A DNA stretch of 64,000 bases, taken from positions 62,001 to 126,000 of the forward strand of contig NZ_RBJB01000003.1 in the NCBI RefSeq assembly GCF_003634635.1, in the 5' to 3' direction. The number at the start of each line of letters is the position of its first letter. The stretch's first letter is position 1. The notes below the pieces were generated by a model. The model was not told the origin of the DNA and made no database searches. It was given only the letters and a program-made list of their open reading frames with translations. The position numbers were made by a program, and so were the translations under genes. Of the stretch, positions 56,078 to 64,000 are shown piece by piece. This stretch comes from Marinobacter nauticus. GTDB lineage: Bacteria; Pseudomonadota; Gammaproteobacteria; Pseudomonadales; Oleiphilaceae.

Positions 56078-56646
56078 TGACTCAGACAGCGCATCCGTTA
56101 CAAACCCACTGGGACGCAGCCCTGAAGGCCAAAGCCTCGGACATTCGCCTGATCGCCCTGGATGTGGACGGCATCATGAGCGATGGCCGCCTCTATTTCA
56201 GTGCCAGCGGCGATGAACTCAAGGCCTTCAACATTCTTGACGGCCTGGGCCTGAAACAACTGATGCAGGCAGGCATCACCGTGGCGGTGATTACCGGACG
56301 ACGCTCTCCGCTTACGGAAAGACGAATGTCGGACTTGGGCATCCCGCACCTGATGCAGGGTCGCGAAGACAAAAAAATTGCATTGCTGGAATTGATCCGG
56401 GATATGAACCTTGCGCCGGAGCAGATTGCCTACATGGGCGACGACCTGCCCGACCTGCCCGCGCTGCGTTTTGCCGGCCTTGGCATCACGGTACCCAACG
56501 GCTACTGGCTGGTTCAGCAACACGCCGACTACTGTACCCGCAGCCCCGGTGGACAGGGCGCTGTGCGCGAGGCCTGCGATCTCCTGCTCTGGGCGCAAGG
56601 GCACCTGGACAACACTCTTGCTCCCTATCTGGACGAGCCAGCATGA
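56077..56646 (+). CDS. kdsC: KdsC: Kdo 8-phosphate phosphatase
   Basis: A 189-aa HAD phosphatase with the nucleophile motif LIALDVDGIMSDG, then VAVITGRRSPL and a C-terminal YMGDDLPDLPAL. It removes phosphate from Kdo-8-P. ATG 56077 overlaps the kdsD stop by one base (TGATG); a TTG just before it is in frame but unlikely. Confidence 0.95.
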   Translation: MTQTAHPLQTHWDAALKAKASDIRLIALDVDGIMSDGRLYFSASGDELKAFNILDGLGLKQLMQAGITVAVITGRRSPLTERRMSDLGIPHLMQGREDKKIALLELIRDMNLAPEQIAYMGDDLPDLPALRFAGLGITVPNGYWLVQQHADYCTRSPGGQGAVREACDLLLWAQGHLDNTLAPYLDEPA

Positions 56647-57242
56647 TCACTGAGCGGCTTTTCGGCGATCATGGCAAACGGCGGATTACAGCGCTGGCCC
56701 TTGCCGCCACCGTATCAGCAACCGTTTTTCTGCTGTGGCAAAGTGACGAACCTGTCAGTTCGCGGAATGCCGCCAGCGAACTACGGGGGCCCGCAGAGCC
56801 CGACGGCTTTGTGATCGGCGGCCAATACCGCGCCTGGGATGAGCAAGGGAACCTCCAGATTGATCTCAAAAGCCCCAGAATTGAGCAGTTTGAAGCAACC
56901 GGCACGGCTCATCTGGATACGCCGAGAGCCCGACTTTTCAGTGAGGGCAGCCCCGACCCTTGGCTCGTCGAGTCCAATGAAGGTAGCCTTCAGCAGAACA
57001 ATGAAAAGCTGGAACTTACGGGGAACGTCCAATTGACCCGACAGGCCGAAGGCCGCGAAGCCGTTCTGGAGACCGAGGCACTGACCCTGGACAACAGCAA
57101 CGGCACGGTCTACACCGACCAGCCGGTGACCATCACCGAGCCTTTCGGCGTCACCCGCTCCACCGGCATGAAAGCCTGGATCAACGAACGCATTCTCGAA
57201 CTCAACTCCCGGGTAGAGGGACAATATGAAACCGTCAGGTAA
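56643..57242 (+). CDS. lptC: LptC: LPS export, inner-membrane anchored bridge protein
   Basis: A 199-aa protein with one N-terminal span (about residues 14-30) and an OstA-like beta-jellyroll region with DGFVIGGQYRAWDEQGNLQIDLKSPRIEQF and DQPVTITEPFGVTRSTGMKAW. It takes LPS from LptB2FG and passes it to LptA. Start overlaps kdsC as ATGA; end overlaps lptA by 17 bases. Confidence 0.94.
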   Translation: MITERLFGDHGKRRITALALAATVSATVFLLWQSDEPVSSRNAASELRGPAEPDGFVIGGQYRAWDEQGNLQIDLKSPRIEQFEATGTAHLDTPRARLFSEGSPDPWLVESNEGSLQQNNEKLELTGNVQLTRQAEGREAVLETEALTLDNSNGTVYTDQPVTITEPFGVTRSTGMKAWINERILELNSRVEGQYETVR

Positions 57243-57769
57243 ACGATCTTTCTGCCGGCCAGCGATTCTGGCCATGGCATTGCTGGCCGGACCGGCATCG
57301 GCATTCAACCTGGATTCCGATATCCCCATAAAGGTCAGTGCAGATTCGGCCCGCCTGGATGAAAGCGCCGGAACGGCCGTTTACACCGGCGCTGTCGAAC
57401 TGATTCAGGGCGAAACCCGGCTGGACGCGGATCGGGTGGTACTTTACCGCAACCAACAGGGTGTCAGCCGGATTGAAGCCGCCGGCAACCCCGCCCATTA
57501 CCGGCAACCCGGCCAGGAAGGCGAAGGCACGACCGACGCCAAGGCCCTGAACATCACCTGGTCTGGCGATGAAAACCTGGTTATTTTTGAACGCCAGGCC
57601 GTTATTGAACAAGACGGCAACGTATTCCGGGGCGACGTCATTCACTACGACACCGTTCGCCGCATTGTTACTGCGGAAGGCGGCACGCCATCCGAGGGCG
57701 GCTCCGGCCGGGTGGAAATGGTGATTCAGCCTCGTAATTCAGCTCAATCCAGTGACGGGAAAGGTTCGG

Positions 57770-57792
<23 letters not shown>
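57226..57792 (+). CDS. lptA: LptA: periplasmic LPS bridge protein
   Basis: A 188-aa protein with a signal peptide cut after ASA (about residue 26) and an OstA domain: [30 protein letters not shown] and [19 protein letters not shown]. It forms the jellyroll bridge that carries LPS across the periplasm. Starts inside the lptC end. Confidence 0.95.
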
Positions 57793-58495
<703 letters not shown>

Positions 58496-58677
58496 CCTGA
58501 TAAAACTGGGTTTATCCGAGGTCTGATTGTTTTGATGATCTGTAGCAAGTAAACTCGGCAAAAAACTTGCTTATACTGTTCACAGACAATGGCAAGTAAC
58601 CAGCGTACAACATTTTTTTCGGCCTGTGCGCCGGCAAAGCAACAACCGGGATGCCCACGAGTTATGGATCTTGAGCC

Positions 58678-60213
58678 ATGGTTATGAAAGCCTCATTACA
58701 GCTTAAGCTGGGCCAGAGTCTGACCATGACGCCCCAGCTGCAGCAGGCCATACGCCTGCTACAGCTTTCTACCCTCGATCTCCAGCAGGAAATCCAGCAG
58801 GCGCTGGAATCCAACCCAATGCTGGAAACCTCAGAGGACGATGAGCACCCTGAAGGCGACGAGCGCGAAGAGCACGAGCACAGTGAAGCTTCCAGCTCTG
58901 AGGCCAACCAGGACGACAGCCACCAGGACGCGAGCCCGGACTGGGACGAAACCGAGAACGGCCCTGACTGGTCGTCCGAGAACGATATTCCGGACAACAT
59001 TCCCGATGATCTGCCAGTGGATACCGCCTGGGACGACATCTACCAGTCTGCCCCGGCTCCGGCCAGCAAAGGCGAAGACGAGCACGAATCGGATTTCGAA
59101 ACCCGGAACTCGCCTACCGAAACCCTGCAGGATCACCTCGAGTGGCAGTTGAACCTGACGCCTCTGAGCGAGCGGGATCAGGCCATTGCCCACGCGCTGC
59201 TGGATGCTGTGGATGAGCGCGGCTACCTGACGTCTGACATTGAGGACATTCACGCAGGCCTGCTGGACGAAACCGAAGAAGACCCGTTGGAACTGGACGA
59301 AGTGGAAGCGGTACTCCACCGCCTGCAACACTTCGACCCGCCAGGCGTGTTCGCTCGGGATCTCCAGGAATGCCTGCTGATTCAGCTCAACCAGCTGCCA
59401 CCAGATACCCCCTGGCTGCGCCAGGCAAGACTGGTGGTTACCCAGTTCCTGCACCTGCTTGGCAACCGGGACTACGCGCAACTGTTACGCCGCAGCCGGC
59501 TCAAGGAAGACCAGCTGAAACAGGTACTGGCCCTGATCACCAGCCTGAACCCGCGCCCTGGCGATGTCGTGGACCGGGCCGAACCGGATTACGTTATCCC
59601 GGACGTTATCGTACGCAAACACGAAGGCCGATGGCGGGTTGAACTCAACCCGGAAATCGCTCCGCGTATCCGGGTGAATGCCAGCTACGCGTCACTGATC
59701 CGCCGGGCTGACAGCAGTGCCGATAACACCTACCTGCGCGACCAGCTGCAAGAAGCGAAATGGTTTATCAAGAGCCTGCAAAGCCGTAATGAAACCCTGC
59801 TGAAAGTTGCCACCCGCATCGTTGAACACCAGCAAGGGTTCCTGGATCAGGGCGAAGAAGCCATGAAGCCTCTGATCCTGTCTGACATTGCCCAGGCGGT
59901 GGAAATGCACGAGTCCACGATTTCCCGGGTTACCACCCAGAAGTACATGCACACGCCCCGCGGTATTTTCGAGCTGAAGTACTTTTTCTCCAGCCACGTC
60001 AGCACCGCCGAGGGCGGCGAATGTTCGTCTACAGCCATCCGGGCAATGATCAAGAAGCTGATTGCCGATGAAACCCCGAAAAAGCCATTGAGCGATAGCA
60101 AAATTGCAGCCATGCTAGGGGAACAGGGAATCAACGTGGCGCGGCGTACCGTGGCCAAATACCGGGAGGCCATGCATATTCCTCCCTCGAACGAACGAAA
60201 ACGCCTGGTTTAA
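58678..60213 (+). CDS. rpoN: RpoN: sigma-54 factor
   Basis: A 511-aa sigma-54. Region I (residues about 8-50) is the Gln/Leu-rich activator-response part ([20 protein letters not shown]). Region II (about 52-150) is strongly acidic and rather long. Core-binding and HTH parts follow, and the RpoN box [10 protein letters not shown] is near residue 490. It directs RNA polymerase to -24/-12 promoters, including the one found before pilA. A 182-base gap separates it from lptB; a TATACT at 58572 could be a -10 element but no -35 match was found. Confidence 0.97.
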   Translation: MVMKASLQLKLGQSLTMTPQLQQAIRLLQLSTLDLQQEIQQALESNPMLETSEDDEHPEGDEREEHEHSEASSSEANQDDSHQDASPDWDETENGPDWSSENDIPDNIPDDLPVDTAWDDIYQSAPAPASKGEDEHESDFETRNSPTETLQDHLEWQLNLTPLSERDQAIAHALLDAVDERGYLTSDIEDIHAGLLDETEEDPLELDEVEAVLHRLQHFDPPGVFARDLQECLLIQLNQLPPDTPWLRQARLVVTQFLHLLGNRDYAQLLRRSRLKEDQLKQVLALITSLNPRPGDVVDRAEPDYVIPDVIVRKHEGRWRVELNPEIAPRIRVNASYASLIRRADSSADNTYLRDQLQEAKWFIKSLQSRNETLLKVATRIVEHQQGFLDQGEEAMKPLILSDIAQAVEMHESTISRVTTQKYMHTPRGIFELKYFFSSHVSTAEGGECSSTAIRAMIKKLIADETPKKPLSDSKIAAMLGEQGINVARRTVAKYREAMHIPPSNERKRLV

Positions 60214-60286
60214 ACTTTCGCCGGTGCAAGATGCACTGGCATGCAAGCCGGCAAGCACGCCGGCAGTATGACAACAGGAGACGCCT

Positions 60287-60595
60287 ATGCAACTCAACAT
60301 TTCAGGCCATCACGTAGAACTGACTCCCGCTCTGAAGGATTACGTCAACACCAAGTTCGAGAAGCTGGAGCGTCACTTCGACCATATCAGTAACTGCCAG
60401 GTCACCCTGGAGGTCGAGAAGGTGCGCCAGATGGCGGAAGCCACGCTGCACGTGATTGGTGGTGAGATTCACGCAAAGGCAGAAAATGAGGACATGTACG
60501 CCGCAATCGACGCTCTGGTCGACAAGCTGGACCGTCAGATCCTCAAGCACAAGGAAAAGAACGTAGACCGGATGCACGGTAACGGCGGTCGCTGA
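60287..60595 (+). CDS. hpf: HPF: ribosome hibernation promoting factor, short form
   Basis: A 102-aa protein of the YhbH/HPF type: MQLNISGHHVELTPALKDYV, EKLERHFDHISNCQV and DMYAAIDALVDKLDRQILKHKEK. It binds the 30S decoding region and, with RMF, makes inactive 100S ribosomes in stationary phase. ACAGGAG precedes ATG 60287. Conserved place after rpoN. Confidence 0.95.
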   Translation: MQLNISGHHVELTPALKDYVNTKFEKLERHFDHISNCQVTLEVEKVRQMAEATLHVIGGEIHAKAENEDMYAAIDALVDKLDRQILKHKEKNVDRMHGNGGR

Positions 60596-60628
60596 AGCGC
60601 GAACCTTACCGGGTGTTTCATGAAACGA

Positions 60629-60664
60629 GCTGCGGCGGGGCTAACCGGCCGCAGCCTTTTTTTT
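60629..60664 (+). terminator. Rho-independent terminator between hpf and ptsN
   Basis: GCTGCGGC (60629-60636) pairs with GCCGCAGC (60648-60655), followed by eight T residues (60657-60664). It ends the rpoN-hpf transcript or attenuates entry into ptsN-rapZ-ptsO. Confidence 0.85.
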
Positions 60665-60683
60665 ACGGACATGCAGTCGATCC

Positions 60684-61154
60684 ATGAGCGAGCCATCCCT
60701 GACCATCGACAATATTCTTGCCCCTGAACTGACCCTCTGTAAGGTGCCGGCCTCAAGCAAGAAACGTGTGCTGGAGTTCATCGCTGAACGGATTCACTTT
60801 CAGGATGAAATCCTCAGCGACACCCAGATCTTCAACAATCTGGTCTCCCGCGAACGCCTGGGTAGCACCGGTATCGGTGAGGGTATTGCCATCCCCCACT
60901 GCCGACTGGAAGGCCTGGACCGCGTCATCGGCGTACTGATGACTCTGGAAGAGCCGGTAGACTTTGATGCTATCGATAACCAGCCGGTAGATCTGGTGTT
61001 TGCCCTGATCGTCCCCAAAGAAGCCACCAGTGAACACCTGGAGTTACTGAGCCAACTGGCGGAGCGCTTCAATGACAGCACTTTCTGCGCCCGGCTGCGC
61101 CAGAGTGAAGATCCCGCGACCCTTTACCAGCGTATGGCGGAGAGTAATCACTGA
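60684..61154 (+). CDS. ptsN: PtsN: EIIA component of the nitrogen PTS
   Basis: A 156-aa EIIA (fructose/mannitol-type) domain with the phosphorylated His72 in GEGIAIPHCRLEGL. It takes phosphate from NPr and regulates potassium uptake and nitrogen-linked processes; no sugar permease is attached. It starts 20 bases after the hpf terminator. Confidence 0.95.
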   Translation: MSEPSLTIDNILAPELTLCKVPASSKKRVLEFIAERIHFQDEILSDTQIFNNLVSRERLGSTGIGEGIAIPHCRLEGLDRVIGVLMTLEEPVDFDAIDNQPVDLVFALIVPKEATSEHLELLSQLAERFNDSTFCARLRQSEDPATLYQRMAESNH

Positions 61155-61208
61155 GATCAGCCTGATATCTGGACAGGCTGCCAGGCAGATTGAAGGAGAA
61201 ACAGTCCC

Positions 61209-62093
61209 ATGAAGCTGATTATCGTCAGTGGCCGATCCGGTTCCGGCAAGAGTACGGCCCTGCATGTGCTGGAAGACCTGGGATTCTACTGCATCGACAA
61301 CCTGCCCATTGGCTTGCTGTTCCCGCTGACCCGGGAGGCGACCACCCAGGAAGCGCCCGGCCGGCTGAAAAAAATGGCCGTCAGTATTGATGCCCGTAAC
61401 CTGTCCGCCGAGCTGGCCAATTTTGAAACCATTTACCAGCAACTGAAGCAGACCGGTGTCGAGGTTGAAATCATTTTCCTGGATGCCGACGAACAGTCAC
61501 TGCTGCAACGCTTTCACGCAACCCGCCGCAAGCATCCACTGAGCGATGACAAGACGTCTCTGCGGGAGGCAATCACCAACGAAAAGCAATTGCTGGAACC
61601 CCTGTCAAAGCTGGCCGATCTTTACGTCAACACGACCGGGCTCTCCATGTACGAGCTACGCGACATGATCAAGCAGCGCGTGGCCGGCCGCAAGGATCAG
61701 GAACTGGCACTGCTGTTCCAGTCCTTTGGTTTCAAACATGGCGTGCCGGTGGATTCAGACTACGTCTTCGACGTACGCTGCCTGCCCAATCCATACTGGG
61801 ACACCAGCCTGCGCAAACACACCGGCGTTGATCAGCCGGTCATCGAATTTCTGGAACGGGAACCGCTGACCCGTCAGATGGTGGATGACGTCACTGGCTT
61901 CCTGAATACCTGGCTGCCCTCGTTTGCCGACAGCAATCGTAGTTACATGACCATTTCCATCGGTTGCACCGGTGGTCAGCACCGCTCCGTTTATGTGTGT
62001 GAGCAGCTCGGGCGCTATTTCCGCGATCATTACCGTAATGTGCAGGTGCGCCACACCGAACTGCCACACCTTCAAACCCGCGGAGAAATCTGA
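61209..62093 (+). CDS. rapZ: RapZ: RNase adapter / nucleotide-binding protein
   Basis: A 294-aa P-loop protein with GRSGSGKST at residues 8-16, FYCIDNLPIGLL, FLDADEQSLLQRFHATRRKHPL and the C-terminal RNA/GlcN6P-binding region ISIGCTGGQHRSVYV. In E. coli RapZ guides the sRNA GlmZ to RNase E and so controls GlmS. GlcN6P feeds both UDP-GlcNAc for MurA and LPS. Confidence 0.95.
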   Translation: MKLIIVSGRSGSGKSTALHVLEDLGFYCIDNLPIGLLFPLTREATTQEAPGRLKKMAVSIDARNLSAELANFETIYQQLKQTGVEVEIIFLDADEQSLLQRFHATRRKHPLSDDKTSLREAITNEKQLLEPLSKLADLYVNTTGLSMYELRDMIKQRVAGRKDQELALLFQSFGFKHGVPVDSDYVFDVRCLPNPYWDTSLRKHTGVDQPVIEFLEREPLTRQMVDDVTGFLNTWLPSFADSNRSYMTISIGCTGGQHRSVYVCEQLGRYFRDHYRNVQVRHTELPHLQTRGEI

Positions 62094-62099
62094 GCGCCT

Positions 62100-62369
62100 A
62101 TGATTTGCCGCCCCATCACCATCATCAACAAACTCGGCCTGCATGCGCGGGCCACGGCAAAGCTTGTGGCCACCGCATCAGACTTTGACAGCAAGGTGCG
62201 AATCCGTGGCAAAGGCCGGGACGTAGACGCCAAGAACATCATGCAGGTGATGATGCTGGCCGCCAGCCAGGGCACCGAAGTGGAACTGGTTGCCGATGGT
62301 CCGGACAAACAGGATGCCATCGACGCGCTGGCTGCCCTGATCAACGATTATTTTGGTGAAGGGGAATAA
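62100..62369 (+). CDS. ptsO: NPr (PtsO): HPr-like protein of the nitrogen PTS
   Basis: An 89-aa HPr-like protein with the phospho-His15 in NKLGLHARATAKLV and a C-terminal helix EVELVADGPDKQDAIDALAALI. It passes phosphate from EI-Ntr (PtsP) to PtsN. It starts six bases after rapZ. Confidence 0.95.
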   Translation: MICRPITIINKLGLHARATAKLVATASDFDSKVRIRGKGRDVDAKNIMQVMMLAASQGTEVELVADGPDKQDAIDALAALINDYFGEGE

Positions 62370-62425
62370 CCTCCGGTTTCGTCATTCACCTACAATCCTT
62401 TCTCACGTGTGCCACCTAACTCCGC

Positions 62426-62431
62426 TATAAT
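62426..62431 (+). promoter_or_regulatory. Possible -10 element before mgtE
   Basis: A perfect TATAAT lies 29 bases before the mgtE start, but the hexamer 17 bases upstream (TCACGT) is a poor -35 match. No leader long enough for an Mg2+-sensing riboswitch is present. Confidence 0.4.
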
Positions 62432-62460
62432 GCAAAGGTTTTCTGATCGCAGGTGGTTCA

Positions 62461-63822
62461 ATGACCGACATTCTGGAAAAAAGCCAGGCCCGCCAACGCC
62501 TTCGCTCACTCAGTGAAGCGCTGGACAGTGGTGCCCTCAAGCAGGTGGCCCGCATTCTGAATGGCGGTCTGAGCCCCAGCGATATTGCTCACCTTCTGGA
62601 ATCTTCGCCACCACGCCAACGGGCTCTGCTGTGGAATCTGGTCGACAAGCAACTGGAAGGGGAAGTCCTCCAGTACCTTGGCGACGATATTCGTAGCTAC
62701 TTTCTAAGCCAGCTGAACGCGCAGGAGCTGGCGGACATCCTGGAAGATTTCGAGTCGGATGACCTGGCCGACTTGCTTCAGCAATTGCCGGACACGGTGA
62801 TCCAGGAAGTCCTGGACACCATGGACGAGCAAGACCGTCAGCGGGTAGAGGAAGTCCTCGCTTACCCGGAGGACACTGCTGGCGGCCTGATGAACACCGA
62901 CACCATCACGGTTCGGCCGGACATCAGCATCGACGTTGTGTTGCGCTACCTGCGCCGTCACCGCAGCCTGCCCCCGATGACCGACAGCCTGATTGTGGTC
63001 AGCCGTCGGGACGAGTTTATCGGCATGCTGCCCATTACCCGGATGCTGGTATCCAATCCCGCGGCTACCGTTCGGGAAGTGATGGACACAGACATTGAAC
63101 CCATTCCCGTGTCGCTGTCCGATACCAAGGTCGCCACTCTGTTCGAACGCTACGACCTGATTTCTGCCCCTGTGGTGGATGAGACCAACAAGCTGCTGGG
63201 CCGGATCACAATCGATGACGTGGTCGACGTTATCCGTGAGGACGCAGACCATTCCCTGATGAGTATGGCTGGTCTGGATGAAGACGAGGACACCTTTGCC
63301 CCGGTGATGAAGACCACCCGCCGGCGCGCAGTCTGGCTGGGCATTAATCTGATCACGGCCTTTACCGCATCGGCCGTGATTGGACTGTTTGAAGACACTA
63401 TTGCCAAAGTCGTTGCACTGGCCGTACTGATGCCAATTGTGGCCAGCATGGGCGGCATTGCCGGTAGCCAGACCCTGACCCTGGTAATCCGGGGCATGGC
63501 CGTTGGCCAGATCAGCGGCGCCAACGTGGGCTGGCTGCTGAACCGTGAGTTTCTGTCCGGGGTACTGAACGGCCTGCTGTGGGCGGTGGTGGTTGCCACC
63601 GCCGCGGTGGTCTGGTTCCAGGACTGGCTGATTGGCGCCATCATCGCAGCGGCACTGGTTATTAACCTGGTGGCGGCGGCGCTGGTGGGCACCGTCTTAC
63701 CACTGTTCCTGAAATCCCGGAACATTGACCCGGCCCTGGCCGGCAGTGTGATACTCACCACCGTAACCGACGTTGTCGGCTTCATGGCCTTCCTGGGACT
63801 GGCCACCATTTTCTATGCCTGA
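62461..63822 (+). CDS. mgtE: MgtE: magnesium transporter
   Basis: A 453-aa MgtE channel. The N domain (about residues 35-140: LQQLPDTVIQEVLDTMDEQDRQRVEEVLAYPEDTAGGLMN), two CBS domains (about 140-265) and five C-terminal spans (from about 290, with ASMGGIAGSQTLTLVIRG) are all visible. MgtE imports Mg2+ and is gated by Mg2+ bound to its cytoplasmic domains. AGGTGG lies before ATG 62461. Confidence 0.95.
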   Translation: MTDILEKSQARQRLRSLSEALDSGALKQVARILNGGLSPSDIAHLLESSPPRQRALLWNLVDKQLEGEVLQYLGDDIRSYFLSQLNAQELADILEDFESDDLADLLQQLPDTVIQEVLDTMDEQDRQRVEEVLAYPEDTAGGLMNTDTITVRPDISIDVVLRYLRRHRSLPPMTDSLIVVSRRDEFIGMLPITRMLVSNPAATVREVMDTDIEPIPVSLSDTKVATLFERYDLISAPVVDETNKLLGRITIDDVVDVIREDADHSLMSMAGLDEDEDTFAPVMKTTRRRAVWLGINLITAFTASAVIGLFEDTIAKVVALAVLMPIVASMGGIAGSQTLTLVIRGMAVGQISGANVGWLLNREFLSGVLNGLLWAVVVATAAVVWFQDWLIGAIIAAALVINLVAAALVGTVLPLFLKSRNIDPALAGSVILTTVTDVVGFMAFLGLATIFYA

Positions 63823-63839
63823 GCAACCTGTGACCTACC

Positions 63840-64000
63840 ATGACTGACCAATTTGACGACGAATTCCAGGACGACCTTGGCCCCAGCAAATCGCAGCTGA
63901 AGCGCGAAATGCACGCGCTTCAGGATCTGGGCAAACGCATGCTGGACCTGAACGACGAACAGCTGGCCACCCTGAGCATCAGCGAGACCCTGAAAGCGGC
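63840..64000 (+). CDS. darP: DarP (YjgA, DUF615): ribosome assembly protein, N-terminal part
   Basis: The first 53 codons of a gene cut by the right edge, starting at ATG 63840. After an acidic start the sequence SKSQLKREMHALQDLGKRML matches the DUF615/YjgA N-terminal helix. In E. coli the protein binds the 50S subunit and helps late assembly. Confidence 0.85.
   Translation, partial: MTDQFDDEFQDDLGPSKSQLKREMHALQDLGKRMLDLNDEQLATLSISETLKA

Noticed and set aside
62370..62460. Mg2+ riboswitch before mgtE
   Set aside because: The leader after the likely -10 element is under 30 bases, too short for a known M-box type element.

Overview
The window looks like chromosome of a marine gammaproteobacterium close to Marinobacter. 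This is an inference from gene content and order: pilA next to pilBCD-coaE, a DUF1302/DUF1329 pair with a MalT/AlkS-like LuxR regulator, and the mla-murA-his block divergent from the kdsD-lpt-rpoN-pts block, much as in Pseudomonas. No rRNA, tRNA, CRISPR array, integrase or transposase was seen.

Region 1 (1-18.3 kb, all minus strand) is an ABC-transporter-dependent capsule locus. Read in the direction of transcription it holds a metallo-beta-lactamase/beta-CASP hydrolase, cysQ, an RfaH/NusG paralogue, wzi, a lipoprotein, kpsD, kpsM, kpsT, kpsE, a one-module KpsC-type beta-Kdo transferase, a GT4-like glycosyltransferase, a 1169-residue fusion protein (KpsC module + helical repeats + GT-B domain), a sulfotransferase-like gene, a two-module kpsC, and the start of a second sulfotransferase-like gene running off the left edge. 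The left 7 kb is visibly AT-richer than the rest, as is common for the variable part of a capsule locus. The D-M-T-E order resembles group 3 capsule loci. No kpsS is seen; it may lie beyond the left edge.

Region 2 (18.4-36.8 kb) has sodC, a dihaem cytochrome c, and a type IV pilus block: a pilin-like gene, an O-antigen-ligase-like (probable pilin glycosylation) gene, pilA with a recognisable sigma-54 promoter, then pilB-pilC-pilD-coaE on the other strand. After these come an envelope protein that probably starts at CTG, trmO, an orphan hybrid histidine kinase, yacG, a YfaZ-like porin, a large unrecognised lipoprotein, a Bax-type glucosaminidase and a PlsC/YihG-type acyltransferase.

Region 3 (36.8-47.2 kb) has a MalT/AlkS-type regulator, the DUF1329 and DUF1302 envelope proteins, a thiolase, zapE, zapG, a Nif3-like protein, and a 108-bp repeat element with perfect 27-bp inverted arms.

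Region 4 (47.2-64 kb) is conserved core. On the minus strand run mlaFEDCB-ibaG-murA-hisG-hisD-hisC. On the plus strand run kdsD-kdsC-lptC-lptA-lptB-rpoN-hpf-ptsN-rapZ-ptsO-mgtE and the start of darP. This links outer-membrane lipid transport (Mla), peptidoglycan precursor (MurA), Kdo synthesis (KdsD, KdsC), LPS export (LptCAB), sigma-54 and the nitrogen PTS. Kdo made by KdsD/KdsC is also the precursor for the beta-Kdo linker that the capsule locus enzymes should build, and RpoN is the factor expected at the pilA promoter.
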